Part shown: piece after piece, positions 37,657-50,445 of the stretch
Numbering within the stretch: position 1 is the stretch's first letter
Layout: every line of letters begins with the position of its first letter
Assembly (NCBI GenBank): GCA_005765155.1
Contig: VCCP01000008.1
Coordinates: 1,984,001 to 2,048,000, forward strand
DNA length: 64,000 nucleotides
Direction of reading: 5' to 3'
From: Zelopaecilomyces penicillatus
Taxonomy: Eukaryota; Ascomycota; Sordariomycetes; Hypocreales; Pseudodiploosporaceae
Notes under the pieces: generated by a model
Told to the model about the DNA's origin: nothing
What the model saw: only the letters and a program-made list of their open reading frames with translations
The model's database searches: none
Position numbers and translations under genes: made by a program

Positions 37657-40626
37657 TGTTATGACCCAATAACATGGTCGAACAGTAGGCCGGTCATATG
37701 ACCTGGAAAGAGTACGTACTATAGAGGAAGGGGATTAGTCAGGATGGATCAGTAGGATTACTATAAGAATAATAGTGATCCAGGTAAGCCAGCGACTTGG
37801 ATCATTAGGATCACCACTTATAGGATAAGTGATCTAAGTGATCTATAATATATATATACACCCTTAATTTTTACTCTCTTAGTTTAGTCTTAGTTAGTTA
37901 TTAATATACTCTTAATTTTATTATATTATTTATTACTATTTATTATACTAATACTTAGCCCTTGATTATAATACTTTATATTTATCATTAATATAATAGA
38001 TCTATTACTTAAAATACTCTGACTTATTTATTAATATAAATCCCTTTTATTAGGTTTATCTCTTAGGAATTTATTAAATATTATATATTAATAACTCTTA
38101 TTTAATAGGTTATTATATTACCTTAAGTAATACTATTATTTTATAATAGCTTTTTAAATCCCTGCCTTATTTAAAAGTATTAATTAAGGAGGATCTTTAA
38201 ATATCTCTATTAATAACTTAAATATAAATATCAATAACAAGACTAAGATTACTCTTAAAGACCTCTAAGATAATCAGAAAAAACTTAAATTAAAAATAAA
38301 AATCTTAAAGAAAAAAATTAAAGAATAATATAAGGTATATAAAGAAGAAGTAAAGATAGCTAAACTTACCACTAAAACCTTATAACTCTAGATTAAACAG
38401 CTTCTTAAGAATATAGAAATCTAAGTAAAATAATATAGATATAGGCTAGAGATAGTTATAATATAGATATATAATAGAAAAGATATTAGAGAAATCTTAA
38501 AGCTATAAATATCTAAGCCTTTTAATAGTACTCTAAATAAGCTTTAAGGATTCCTTATCTAACTCTATATTTTCTTTTTATATTACCTAATATAATTCTA
38601 GTTTAAATCAGTTAAAGTAAGGTATATTATAGGGCTCTTTATTAGAATTGTACTTATTTAATTTAAACTAATACTTTAGGATTATATTAATAATACCTTA
38701 ATAGATACCTTAAAAAAGGAAACTAATCTAATCTTTATTAATTATAATATCTTTAAATAATAACTCTTAAATACCTTTGGATTATTAAATAAAAAACAAT
38801 AAATAGAATAATACCTATATAATCTATATTAAATAGGATCTGCCTTAGATTATATTATAAAGTTCTATTAAATCTTATCTAAACTATTTAAGAAAGATAA
38901 ATAAATATATATAAAAACCCTATACTATAGACTTAAGTTAAAAGTTAAGGATAAATTATATAAAGAAGTCTAATTAGATTCCTTTATAGAATATTATACT
39001 ATAGCTATTATTATTAATAATAGATAATACTTATATTAATAGGAAAAGAAATATAAAGGATAAAATTAAAAACTAATTTACTTTAGATTTTAATTATAGT
39101 AATAATAATATAAGATAAACTATAGTTAATAATAAAATAATCCTAATACCCTATTAATTTAAATAGACTTTAATACTATATAATAATAAGATATATCTAA
39201 AGTTAAGTATTATAATTATAATAAAATAGGATATTTTATTAGAGATTATTAATAATTAAAACAAGAATAAAAGAATTAAAAATTAATATCTAATATATAA
39301 TAAAGTATATATACTATAGCTAAAGATAAATAAACCCTGGCTATAATAGGATAAAAAGGATAGGGATAAGGATAACCTGGAAACTATAGATACCCTATAC
39401 CTTAATAATCGCTAATATTATAGACTATACTAACCCAATCCAGTACTATATAATAGGACTAATAACTAGATATAAATATAAATAAAAAAGAATACTTTAA
39501 AGAGATTCCAGATTAATAAATAATCCCTACTATAAATAATAAAAATACTCTAGTTAAGGATAAAATAATAAGTAATAGCTTAGACTCTAACTCTTTAGAA
39601 TCTAAGAGTAAAGAACCTCTTAGGATAACCTAGTACTATACTATACTATATCTATTATCTAAAAGTGCTATTTATAAATATCTTAGAAAAGCAATAATTA
39701 AACTTATATAAATATTAAGCTATATAGATAGAATTAACCTTTAATTTATAATTATTAAATATATTTATAAATAGATAATAAAAGAAGGCCTAGGTATTTC
39801 TATTTTAGGAGATTACCTTAAAAGAGCCTTTATATTAAAAACTAATTATAGTAAATATAAAGATAATTATATACTTCTAAACCTTAATTATGTTTTTTAT
39901 AGTAAAATCAGCTAAATATTATATATTAATTTCTTCTGTTTTTAATATTAAAAAATAAAAATCCAGAATAAATTCTTTTTATATTATATAAAAGTATAAG
40001 GAATTAAAAATATCCTTATAAAAGATTAATTTATTAACTAATATAAGGATAAATACTTTATACCTTTTAAAATTAATATATTTAAACTATATCCTAAGAC
40101 CCTAAAAGAATATAGATAAGGAGCTAAAAACAAAGACTATAAGTCCATCTATTATAAGATCTATAAATAGGAAAAACTTAAGTTAGGATATAATAAACTA
40201 TAAATTATAAACTATAGAAAAGAGGATTTATATAATTATATTAACCTTAAGTATAATATATACTTATAATAAAAGCTAGTATAATAGTATAAAAAATAAC
40301 TACTAAAAGATAATATCCTAAGCAGGATTTAATATAAAACTATAATAATAATCAACTATAATAAACCTCGATACAGATAATATATAAAAGAAAACAAATA
40401 TATATATAAGGAAATAAAGAACCTTTATAAATAAGAATTCAATTTTTAAATCTATAAAGGAAGTCAAGCTAATCAAATTCTATACTATATAATTACTTAA
40501 GGCTTAAACAGAATAAATTATAATAGATTATATAAAGAATATAATCCTAAAAACTTAAAAAACAAGTAAAGTTACCTATAAAAGGATTATAGTATAACCC
40601 CTTATAAAAGACTCTCTATATAATAG
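37657..40626 (+). mobile_element. 5' part of a Gypsy-like LTR retrotransposon, A/T-converted
   Basis: A left LTR of about 429 bp (37657-38085, starting TGTTATGACCCAATAAC) is followed by gag-like sequence and the beginning of pol. From about 39290 to 40626 it aligns by eye with 42275-43640 of the complete element downstream, so both belong to related families. It stops at 40626, where another repeat begins, and has no right LTR here. The LTR start is still GC-normal, while the interior is almost only A and T with stops everywhere, as after RIP. Confidence 0.75.
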
Positions 40627-40875
40627 TTTAATAGCTGGGTTAAACACACCCCCTTACTAGTTAACTAAGCTATAGCTATATAAGCTGTACTTAGGGGGAT
40701 TGAACTGTATAAGTAGATAGGCTATACCTGGGCCATTTAAACAGGCAGATATCATCGAATTCAAGTTTTTTTTCCCCCTTTTACCCAAGAATTTTCCAGT
40801 GTATTCAAAAGACTAACTATTAAAAAGCTATCTTCTTTATCTGATTAATTATAAGATAATTAATTAATCCCTTAA
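40627..40875 (+). repeat. Repeat X, copy 1 (left half)
   Basis: Begins TTTAATAGCTGGGTTAAACA and has related copies at 49983 and 59913 on the same strand, plus an inverted 100-bp piece at 48210-48312. The complete Gypsy element sits between this copy and the inverted piece. Probably the terminal region (LTR or TIR) of a second retroelement family. Confidence 0.6.
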
Positions 40876-43800
40876 TATCACAACCCAATAAGATGATTAT
40901 ATAAATAGGACATGATCATATAAGTAGACTAATACATACTCGGGTTAATGAAACACTAATAATAAACTAAATCATTAAACTTATACCTTAAGTAAATAAA
41001 GAATCCATTAAATCCATATATAGACTTATAGGACTTATAAGGGAAAATATTAATAAATCCAATAAGTCCATAATATATATATACACCCTTAATTTTCACT
41101 CTTTAGATATAGCTTAGATAGTTATTAATACACTTTCAACTTTATTATATTATTCACTATTACTTACTATACTAATACTTAATCCCTAATTATAATACTT
41201 AATATCTATCATTAATATAATAGATATATTGCTTAGAATGCCCTAACTTATCTACTAATATAAACCCTTTTCATTAGGTTTATCCCTTAGGAATTCATTA
41301 AACATTATATATTAATAACTCTTATTTAATAGATTACTATATAACCCTAAGCAATATTATCAACTACCTTAATTAATCATTATAAATACTACTTAATCAA
41401 TCCTTATCTTATTTACTATCAAGCTTTAAGCTTTATATAAGAAGAATATAAAACTCAAAGCTAAGTTATAAGCTAAATAGAAAGACCTTAATGAAATCAT
41501 TAAACCTTATAAGCCAGGACCTTTTATTAGATATTCTAAATCACTTTAAATATTCCTAATATAACTCAAAGCTTACTACCAGTTCTACCCCTACTAGTTA
41601 TAGGAGGAATCTATAAAAATCCTATACATTATAGGATATATAAAGGGGGCTACCCTTAAATGGTTTGAATCTATTATAAAAGACTATATAAATAAGGAGG
41701 AAAAAGACCAGGATAATAAAATCAAAAAGATCTTTTAAAAATATAATAACTTTAAAGATATAATTAAAGAAATCTTTAAGCAAGTAAATAAGAAGAGAGC
41801 TATAATCAAAAAACTCAAACTATTATATTAATATAAATCAGCCTTAAACTATACCTTAGAATTCAAATAGATCACTTTATAGATCACCTAGGAAAATAAT
41901 ATACTAATAAAGTACTTCTATAATAAACTTAAAGAAGAAATCAAGGATAAACTCTTTAAAGAAGATAGACCTAAAAACTTAATCAAGTATATTAAAATAG
42001 CTATCAAGATTAATAATAAATAGTTTATATAATATAAACAAAGGAAAACCAAAGGATCAGGATAGAGTGATTTTAAATAAAAACTATAATACTAATCCAA
42101 TCAAGGTAGATATAAGGAAAAACCTATTACCTATATATATATCTAAAATCCTAAAAGAATAGAACTTAATATAACCTAGAAAAGAGATATATTAAAAGTC
42201 CAATATTATAACTATAATAAATATAAATATATCTTCTAATAATACAAACAACCTAAGAAAGGCAAGAAACCTTAAAAACCAGTACCTAATATATAATAAA
42301 GCGTATACACCATAGCCAAAAATAAACAAACTCTAGCCATAATAAGACAAAAAGGATAGGGATAAGGATAACCCAGAAACTATAAGCACCCCATACCTCA
42401 ACAATCACTAATATTATAAACCACACTAACCTAATCTAATACCATATAATAGAATCAATAACTAGATATAAATATAGATAAAAAAGAATACTTTAAAGAG
42501 ATTCCAGATCAATAAATAATCCCTATTATAAACAATAAAAATACTTTAATTAAAAATAAAATAATAAATAATAGCTTAAACTCTAGCTCTTTAGAATCTA
42601 AAAGCAAAGAACCTCTTAGAATAATTTAATACTATACTATACTATATTCACCACCCAAAAGTACTATCCATAAATACCTTAAAGAAATAGCAATTAAACT
42701 TATATAAATACCAAGCTATATAGATAGAATCAATCTATAACTTATAATCATAAAATATATTTATAAATAGATATTAAAAGAAGGCCTAGGTATTCCTATT
42801 CTAGAAGACTATCTTAAAAGAGCCTTTATATTAAAAACCAACTATAATAAATATAAAGATAATTATATACTCCTAAACCCTAATTATATTTTCTATAATA
42901 AAATCAATTAAATATTATATATTGATTTCTCTTATTTTTAATATTAGAAAATAAAAATCCAGAATAAATTCTTCCTATATTATATAGAAGTATAAGGAAT
43001 TAAGAATATCCTTATAGAAGATCAATTTATTGACTGGTATAAGGCCAAGTACTTTACACCTTTTGGAATTAGTATATTCAAACCATACCCTAAGACCCTA
43101 AAAGAATATAGGCAAGGAGCTAAAAACAAAAACTATAAGTCTATCTATTATAAGATCTATAAATAGAAAAAACTTAAGTTAAATTATAATAGATTATAAC
43201 TTATAGACTATGAAAAAGAGGACTTATATAACTGCACTAACCTTAAGTATAATATATACTTATAATAGAAGCTAATATAATAGTATAAAAGACAACTATT
43301 AGAAAACAGTATTCTAGGCAGGATCTAATATAAAGCTATAATAATAATCAACTGTAATAAACCTTAATATAGACAATATATAGAGAAAAGCAAATATATA
43401 TATAAGGAAATAAAGAATCTCTATAAATAAGAATTCAATTTCCAAACCTATAAAGGAAGTCAAGCTAATCAAACTCTATATTATATAATCACTCAAGGCT
43501 TAAACAGAACAAATTATAATAGACTATATAACAAATATAATCCTAGAAACCCAAAAAACAAATAAAATCACCTATAAAAGGGTTATAGTATAACCCCCTA
43601 TAAAAGACCCTTTATATAATAGGCATTAATAGGCTTAAACTAATAATAGAAATACAGATTATAGGATATTATTTTCATACTCTAGTAGATAGTAGAGCAA
43701 TAGGCAATTATATATTACTAAAAGCTATAAATCATATATAACTATTATAGTATAATAAGGAAGAATCATATCCCTTATATAACCTAGAAGGGAATACCTT

Positions 43801-46800
43801 TACCTATAATAGAGAATAAATCGATAAAGAGATTAATTATCTCCAATTCAAAGTCTAAGGATATTAAGATAATACTATATTCAATATAATAAATACTAGA
43901 GAATATAAACTTATACTAGACTATCCCTAATTATTTAATAATAACCTATAGATCGATTAAAAGATAGGCCAGATATAATAGAGTAATACTATATCATCTC
44001 TAAAAGACTATAAAGATCCAATAATAATAAATAAAGTAAAGAAAGTATACTTTATAGCTATTAAGAAGGGCCTCCTATTAGGAAATCATATTAAAAAATA
44101 ATATAATGATTAATAGTAATAAACCCAATAAGTTATTATTACCCTTAGAATAATAATAAAGCAACTATAAAAACACTCTAAAAATAAATCACCCTTAGAT
44201 ATAGAAAAATAACTTACACCTATATCAGAAGAATACTATAAATATATTAAACTATTTTATAAAGAACTCAAAATAAAGCTCCCCTTATATAATTAATAGG
44301 ATTATAAAATTCAGATTATAGATAGAAAGAAGCCTATTTTTATTAAGATCTATATACTAAATACTAAGGAACTTAAAATATTATAAGAGTACCTTAATAA
44401 AATACTTAAAAAAGAATATATCTAATTATCTATATCCAAAGTAGAATATTCTATTATATTTATACTAAAAAAGAATAGTAAGCTATAACTAGTTATAAAT
44501 TACCAATTATTAAATATAATTATAATTAAGGATTAAATACTCTTACTATTAATTAATAAACTATATAATCGATTATATAGAATAAATTGATTTATTATCC
44601 TAGACCTTAAAGGAGTATATAACTTAATTTAAATAAAAAAAGGTAATAAATAGAAAACCGCTTTTAGAACCAAGTTTAGACTTTTCAAATATCTAATAAT
44701 ACCTTTCAGCCTAACTAATACCCCTATAATATTCTAATATATAATTAATAACATTCTCTAAGAATATTTAAATATCTTTATTATAATCTACCTAGATAAT
44801 ATCCTAATCTTCTCTTAAATAAAAGAAGAATATAGAGAATATATCTATAAGGTATTATAACTACTCCAAGATAATAATCTTCTTATTAAACCAGAAAAAT
44901 ATAAATTTTATAATTAAATAATTATCTTCCTAAGATATATCTTTTTATCAAATGAAATTTAAATAGAATCAGTAAAAATCACTATAATATATAATTAGCT
45001 AATACTATAAAATATTATAAATATATAAGAGTTCTTAGGCTTTATTAACTATTATTAAAAGTTTATTTATAACTATAATAAAATAGCTATACCACTTATT
45101 AAATATACTAAGAAAGATTATAAATTCTTATAGAAATCTAATATAGATATTATATTTAAAGAACTTAAAAAGCAAATCTATAAAGAACCTATACTAGTAA
45201 TATATAATCTAGATAAACCTATAGAACTTAAAACTAATGCTTTAAACTATATTATTAAAGTATAGATTAAATAATAAAATAATAAAGGCAGACTATAATC
45301 TATTACCTTTTACTCTAAGAAACTTTATAGAGCAGAACTTAACTATCCAATCTATAATAAGGAATTTATAACTATTATTAAAGCCTTTAATGAATTCTTA
45401 TATTACTTATAAGGAAGCAACCATTAAATAAAGATTTTTACTAATCACAAAAATATCTCTTACTTCACTACTATATAGAAGCTAAATATATAATAAACCT
45501 ATTATATAGAAACCCTTATAGATTATAACTATAAAATCATTCATTATAAAGGATCCAAGAATAATAGAATAGATACTCTAAGCTAATAAAGCAATCATAA
45601 TAATAGAAAGCCTTATTATAAAGGATAAATCTTCCAAATATCTAAATCAGGTATACTATAAATAAAGCTAAATACTATATATCAAGTTATATCAGCTAAC
45701 CCTATCTTAAAACAAGTCAAATAAGTATACTCCTTAGAAGATATAGTAAAAGCACCTAAGAGTATAAAATAGAAAGATAGATACTATAAATATAATAATA
45801 AACTTTAGATATCTAAAGAACTCTAGGAAATCATTATATAAGAACTATATAAATCCCTTATTTATAATTATTAGGGAATTATAAAGATTATAGAATAAGT
45901 ATAAAGATATTATAGATTTAAAGAACTATAATAAATAGTCCAGAAGGTTATAAATAACTATATTACTTATAAATAAACCAAGCTAATAAGATATAAACCA
46001 TATAAAGAGTTATAATCACTACCAATACCTATATAACTATAGGAATCAATATTATTTAACTTTATTATTAAACTACCCCTATTAATAGAATCCCTTATAA
46101 GAGTAGCCTATAACTTAATATAGATTATTATAGAAAGACTAATAAAGTTCTTATACTTTATACCCTATCTTAAAGCAAGCTTAATAGAAGATCTTATCTA
46201 TAGCTTTAATAGAATAATAGTAAGCTTATATAGCTTACTAAAGAAGATCATCTCTAATAGAGGAATAACCTTTGCCTTTAAGTTTTAGCAAGGATTAATA
46301 GGATATCTTAGGACCAGATACAAACTCAATACTATTTATCATTTATAAATAGATAAATAAATAGAATAGATTAATTAAATTATTAAAGGATATTTATATA
46401 CTTATATTAATTATCACTAAGATAACTAAATAAAATATCTATCAATTATATAACTAGCCTATAATACATCTATTTCTGAATCAATATAACTTATACCAAT
46501 ATATACCAATTATAAATTTATATTAGAGGTATTTTATCTATTATATTAAGAAGGATTAAAATAAAAAAAAGCCATGCTTAATATTATATAAAAACAATAA
46601 TTATATAAAGAACTCTATATATAACTCCAAATCATTTATAATAGAATAAAACATTATATAAATCAATAAAGATTAAAGGGATTAATCTTTAAAGAGAGAG
46701 ATATAATATACCTTTTGCACTATATATCAGGCAAAATTTCCCTAAACATTATAATAATATAACTAAGCAATAAATTAGATTTCAAGAAACTTAAGCCTTT

Positions 46801-48209
46801 TAAAGTCAAGAAAGCTATTTCTAATACTAACTATAAACTTTTATTATCAAAGAATATATAACTATATCCTATATTTTATATCTCCTTACTAAGCCAAGCA
46901 TTAGATAATACAAAAGAATATATAGATATTATAGTATATATAATAGAAGAGGAATAAGAAATCGAAAAAATCATAGACTATAGACTAAATAATAGAAAAA
47001 AGGAATACCTAATCAAATAGAAGGGATTCAAACCCAAGGAAAACTTATAAGAATCCCTTAATCATTTAAACCATTACCATCCCCTAATACACCAATACCA
47101 TTAGAAGATAGAGAAGTATCCTAAAAAACCAAGTTCTAATCGATTATATCAAAACCCCTTAATAATTAAACCTTAATCATAGCCTCTAACTCTATCCACT
47201 CTACTTTATCCAAATCATTTAATAACTAAAGACCCTACCATACTATCTTATAACCCCAAGAGATTATAGATTAATATTAATAATATAAATAACTCAATTA
47301 AGCTATTATAGTAAACACCACCTCCTATACTGCCTAAAGTTACTGCTCTATCTCCTTCTCCTCCTTTTTAATCTAATTCTTCTTTAATAAAATCTTTATA
47401 ATTAGATAGAATAATTATATTCCATAGAATCAAGCAAAACAGGAGAATATACCTAAGGATATAATTATCCCCAAGCTATTATAAGAGCAATCATAATATA
47501 TATATTCAGTATAATATAATAATATTTCAATCATTCAATATATTAGATAATACTTTAAGCAGAAAGAATATAGTATAATAATATTATTAATACCTTTAAT
47601 AAAAATTATAAGAGTAATATACTGCTTTATCTTTTAATAACTATAAGCCTTAGAAATACCTTAAGGTATATTATTAATAAATAGATAAACAGTAAGAAAT
47701 AAACCATACCTATAACTATATAAGAAATAAGAAACCAATAATCTTAAGGGCAAAACCATAAAAGAGAGAGTATTATATTATAATCTAATAAGATGATTAT
47801 ATAAATAGGATATAATTATATAAATAGACCAGTATATACTTAGGTTAATAGAATATTAATAATAAACTAGATTATTAGACTTATATCTTAAGTAAATAAA
47901 GAATCCATCAAGTCTATGCATAGACTTATAGGACTTATAAGGGAAAATATCAATAAATCCAATAAGTCCATAATATATATATACACCCTTAATTTTCACT
48001 CTTTAGATATAGCTTAAATAATTATCAATACACTTTCAATTTTATTATATTATTCACTACTATTCACTATACTAATACTTAACCCCTGATTATAATACTT
48101 GGTATCTATCACTAATATAACAGATATATTGCTCAGAATACCCTAACTTATCTGCCAACATAAACCCTTTTTATTAGGTTTATCCCTTAGGAATTCACCA
48201 AACATCACA
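40876..48209 (+). mobile_element. Structurally complete Ty3/Gypsy-like LTR retrotransposon, A/T-converted
   Basis: Two LTRs of 434 bp, 40876-41309 and 47776-48209, flank an internal region of 6.5 kb. Despite many stops, decayed domains are readable in order: gag (about 41500-42250), protease with DSRAIGNY (near 43685), reverse transcriptase with DLKGVYNLI and YLDNIL in place of YLDDIL (near 44790), RNase H (about 45190-45480) and integrase (about 45850-46520). The PR-RT-RH-IN order marks Ty3/Gypsy. Changes such as Asp to Asn and Cys to Tyr, and the near-absence of C and G, fit RIP. Flanking 5-mers (CTTAA and CCCAG) do not match, so the ends were rearranged or the insertion is nested. It cannot encode active proteins. 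Confidence 0.85.
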
Positions 48210-48312
48210 CCCAGGTATGGCCTATCTACTTATACAGTTCAATCCCCAAATACAGCTTATACAGCTACAGCTTAGTCAACTAGCAAGAGGGTGTGTTCAA
48301 CCCAGTCATTAA
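48210..48312 (-). repeat. Repeat X, inverted piece
   Basis: The reverse complement of the first 100 bp of the repeat at 40627 (GGGTGTGTTCAACCCAGTCA at its end). It directly follows the right LTR and directly precedes the ligase remnant. Confidence 0.65.
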
Positions 48313-48640
48313 AATATCAAGTCGTGCCCGCCGAAATCGAGGCAGTGCTTATAAAGCATCCAAGTATTGCTGATACTGCAGTAACAGCTATGAAACTGTC
48401 CGATAATATAACTAATGCTCCTTGGGCATATATTGTTCAAGAATCTTTATTAAAGTCCCAGTTAACAAAAAAAGAGGTTAATAACCTAATCAGATCACAG
48501 CTAGCTAATTATAAGGCACTTGATAAAGGTATTATATTTATAAGCTAGATTCCACACACCATAACTAGAAAGATAGCTCATAGGCAGCTATCTAAAATGG
48601 ACACATAAAGAAATCAGCTATTGGATTTACTATCAAAACC
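48306..48640 (+). pseudogene. C-terminal remnant of a 4-coumarate-CoA-ligase-like enzyme
   Basis: The frame reads KYQVVPAEIEAVLIKHPSIA, then a region with NYKALDKG, the C-terminal subdomain of 4CL-type acyl-CoA ligases (QVxPAELE, then YK..GGV.F). After a stop at 48546 the same frame continues IPHTITRKIAHRQL, matching the conserved IPK..SGKI.R..L with the catalytic Lys kept and Gly changed to Arg. The rest of the gene has been replaced by repeat X. Such ligases often load acids in secondary-metabolite clusters; this copy is dead. Confidence 0.75.
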
Positions 48641-49982
48641 AACAGGTATAATATAACAGGATTAGAGGCATATAATCCATAGCAATAAACCACTATATTA
48701 AACTGGTAAAAGATCTAATAGTATTAGTACCTTATATTAATCCTATACCTTATAATAGCTTATAAGATAAAGGCCTAGCTATATAGAAATTATATTATAT
48801 ATAAATAAATTAAATAATAATTAACTATATTATATTTAATAAGTATTATTATTTATATATAATACTTATATATTTAATAAATTTTATTATAATATTTAAT
48901 CTTTTTAAATTCTGTTTTTAACTAAATAAGCTATTATTATAAATAATTAAATAATCTAATTATTATAATATATATAATCTATTAATAATAGAGACTATAA
49001 TTAAAAGGCTATAGTTTAAATTATTATAATATAAATTATTATAATATAATTAATCTATAATAATATATTAATAATATTAATTATAATTAATTAATATATA
49101 TATAAATATTATTATTTATTTAATATTATATATTTTTAAATTATAAAGCTTATATATAAATTGTTTTATAAATTATTAAATTATATATATTATTATTTTA
49201 TATTATAGTGTTTTTTAATAATTTAAATTAATATATATTATTTAAATTATCTAATTATTTATTATTTTATAAAATAATTTATCTAAAAATAAAAAAGAAT
49301 TAATATTATTATTATTATTAATCTTATAATTATATTAATTTATTTTAAAATTAAATTAAACTTTTATATAAAATATATGATCCCTTTAAATTTAATAAAT
49401 AAATAAAAATTAAAAAAGATTTTAATTTTTTTTTATATTAATATATTCTTTTTATATTATTATAATATTAATCTTTTTTTTTATATATAATAAATCTTAT
49501 TTTTATAATTAATAATTAATAAAGAATTAATTTTATATATAATATAATATTATATAAATTATATAAATTATCTTTTTACTTTTTTATTTAAATTATTTAA
49601 ATTATTTAAATTATTTTAATAAATTATATTTTTTTTTATTTTTATTTTTTTTATAAAATAAATTCTAGTTATAATTAAATAGGATTATATAGCTTAAATT
49701 AATAAACTAATAATAAGATATATATTTAAGTTTAATAATTTTCTTTATACTTTTATTATAATTATTAGATTAGATTATTAAATATAGTATATATTATAAT
49801 AATTAAATAATTAGATTATTTATTTCTTTATTTATATATTTATATAATTCATAATAGCAGATTCAGTTTATAGTAGTCAGGTAGGATAAGGATAATTATA
49901 TTTAGATATTATTATTATAAAAGACTATTACTTACTTTATCTATATTATAATAGCGAAAGCAAGCTAAGAGGTAGTATATAC
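48641..49982. other. A/T desert
   Basis: Almost pure A and T, made of short TTATAT/AATAAT-like words, with no gene or readable transposon domain. Some C and G return after about 49850. Likely old repeats after heavy RIP. Confidence 0.6.
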
Positions 49983-50376
49983 TTTGATAACGGGGTTAAA
50001 CACACCCCCCTTGTTAGTTGACTAAGCTATAGTTGCACGGGTTGCACTTGGGAGGATTGGACTGTATAAGTAGATAGGCCACACCCAGATCATTTGATCA
50101 GGTCAGACATCATCGAATCCAGAGCTTTCCCCCTATTTTCTTGAAAATCCCAGGTAATTCCTAGTGATCAATTGGAACTTTTCCAGTTGCTTTCCAGGTT
50201 GAGAATGGGATGATCAATTAATCCCTCAAGTCTACTCTCATTTATCACGGCGTCGTGGCTTTTCTTGACCATTTTTAGTCTTGTGTTTACGCTTGATTAT
50301 ATACAGCTACCCTATATCACCTGGTCAGCCCTGGGTGTGGGGTGTCATTGTATGTGTTGTTTTTCCCCCATCAAAC
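49983..50376 (+). repeat. Repeat X, copy 2 (least decayed)
   Basis: About 390 bp related to the starts at 40627 and 59913 but with normal GC, so it shows the least altered sequence of the family. It stops near 50376, without downstream retroelement sequence, like a solo terminal repeat. It lies 70 bp past the end of the P450 gene. Confidence 0.6.
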
Positions 50377-50445
50377 TATCATTAAAATTATTTATTAAAT
50401 AATTTATAGTAAAAGCCTTAAATAATTAATATATTTTATTATTAA

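Noticed and set aside
48291..48305. ATG at 48291 as start of the ligase remnant
   Set aside because: It lies inside repeat X; true ligase sequence begins only at about 48306 in mid-domain.
48641..49982. Repetitive A/T words as a centromere, origin or CRISPR-like array
   Set aside because: No regular repeat-spacer pattern; composition is explained by decayed repeats.
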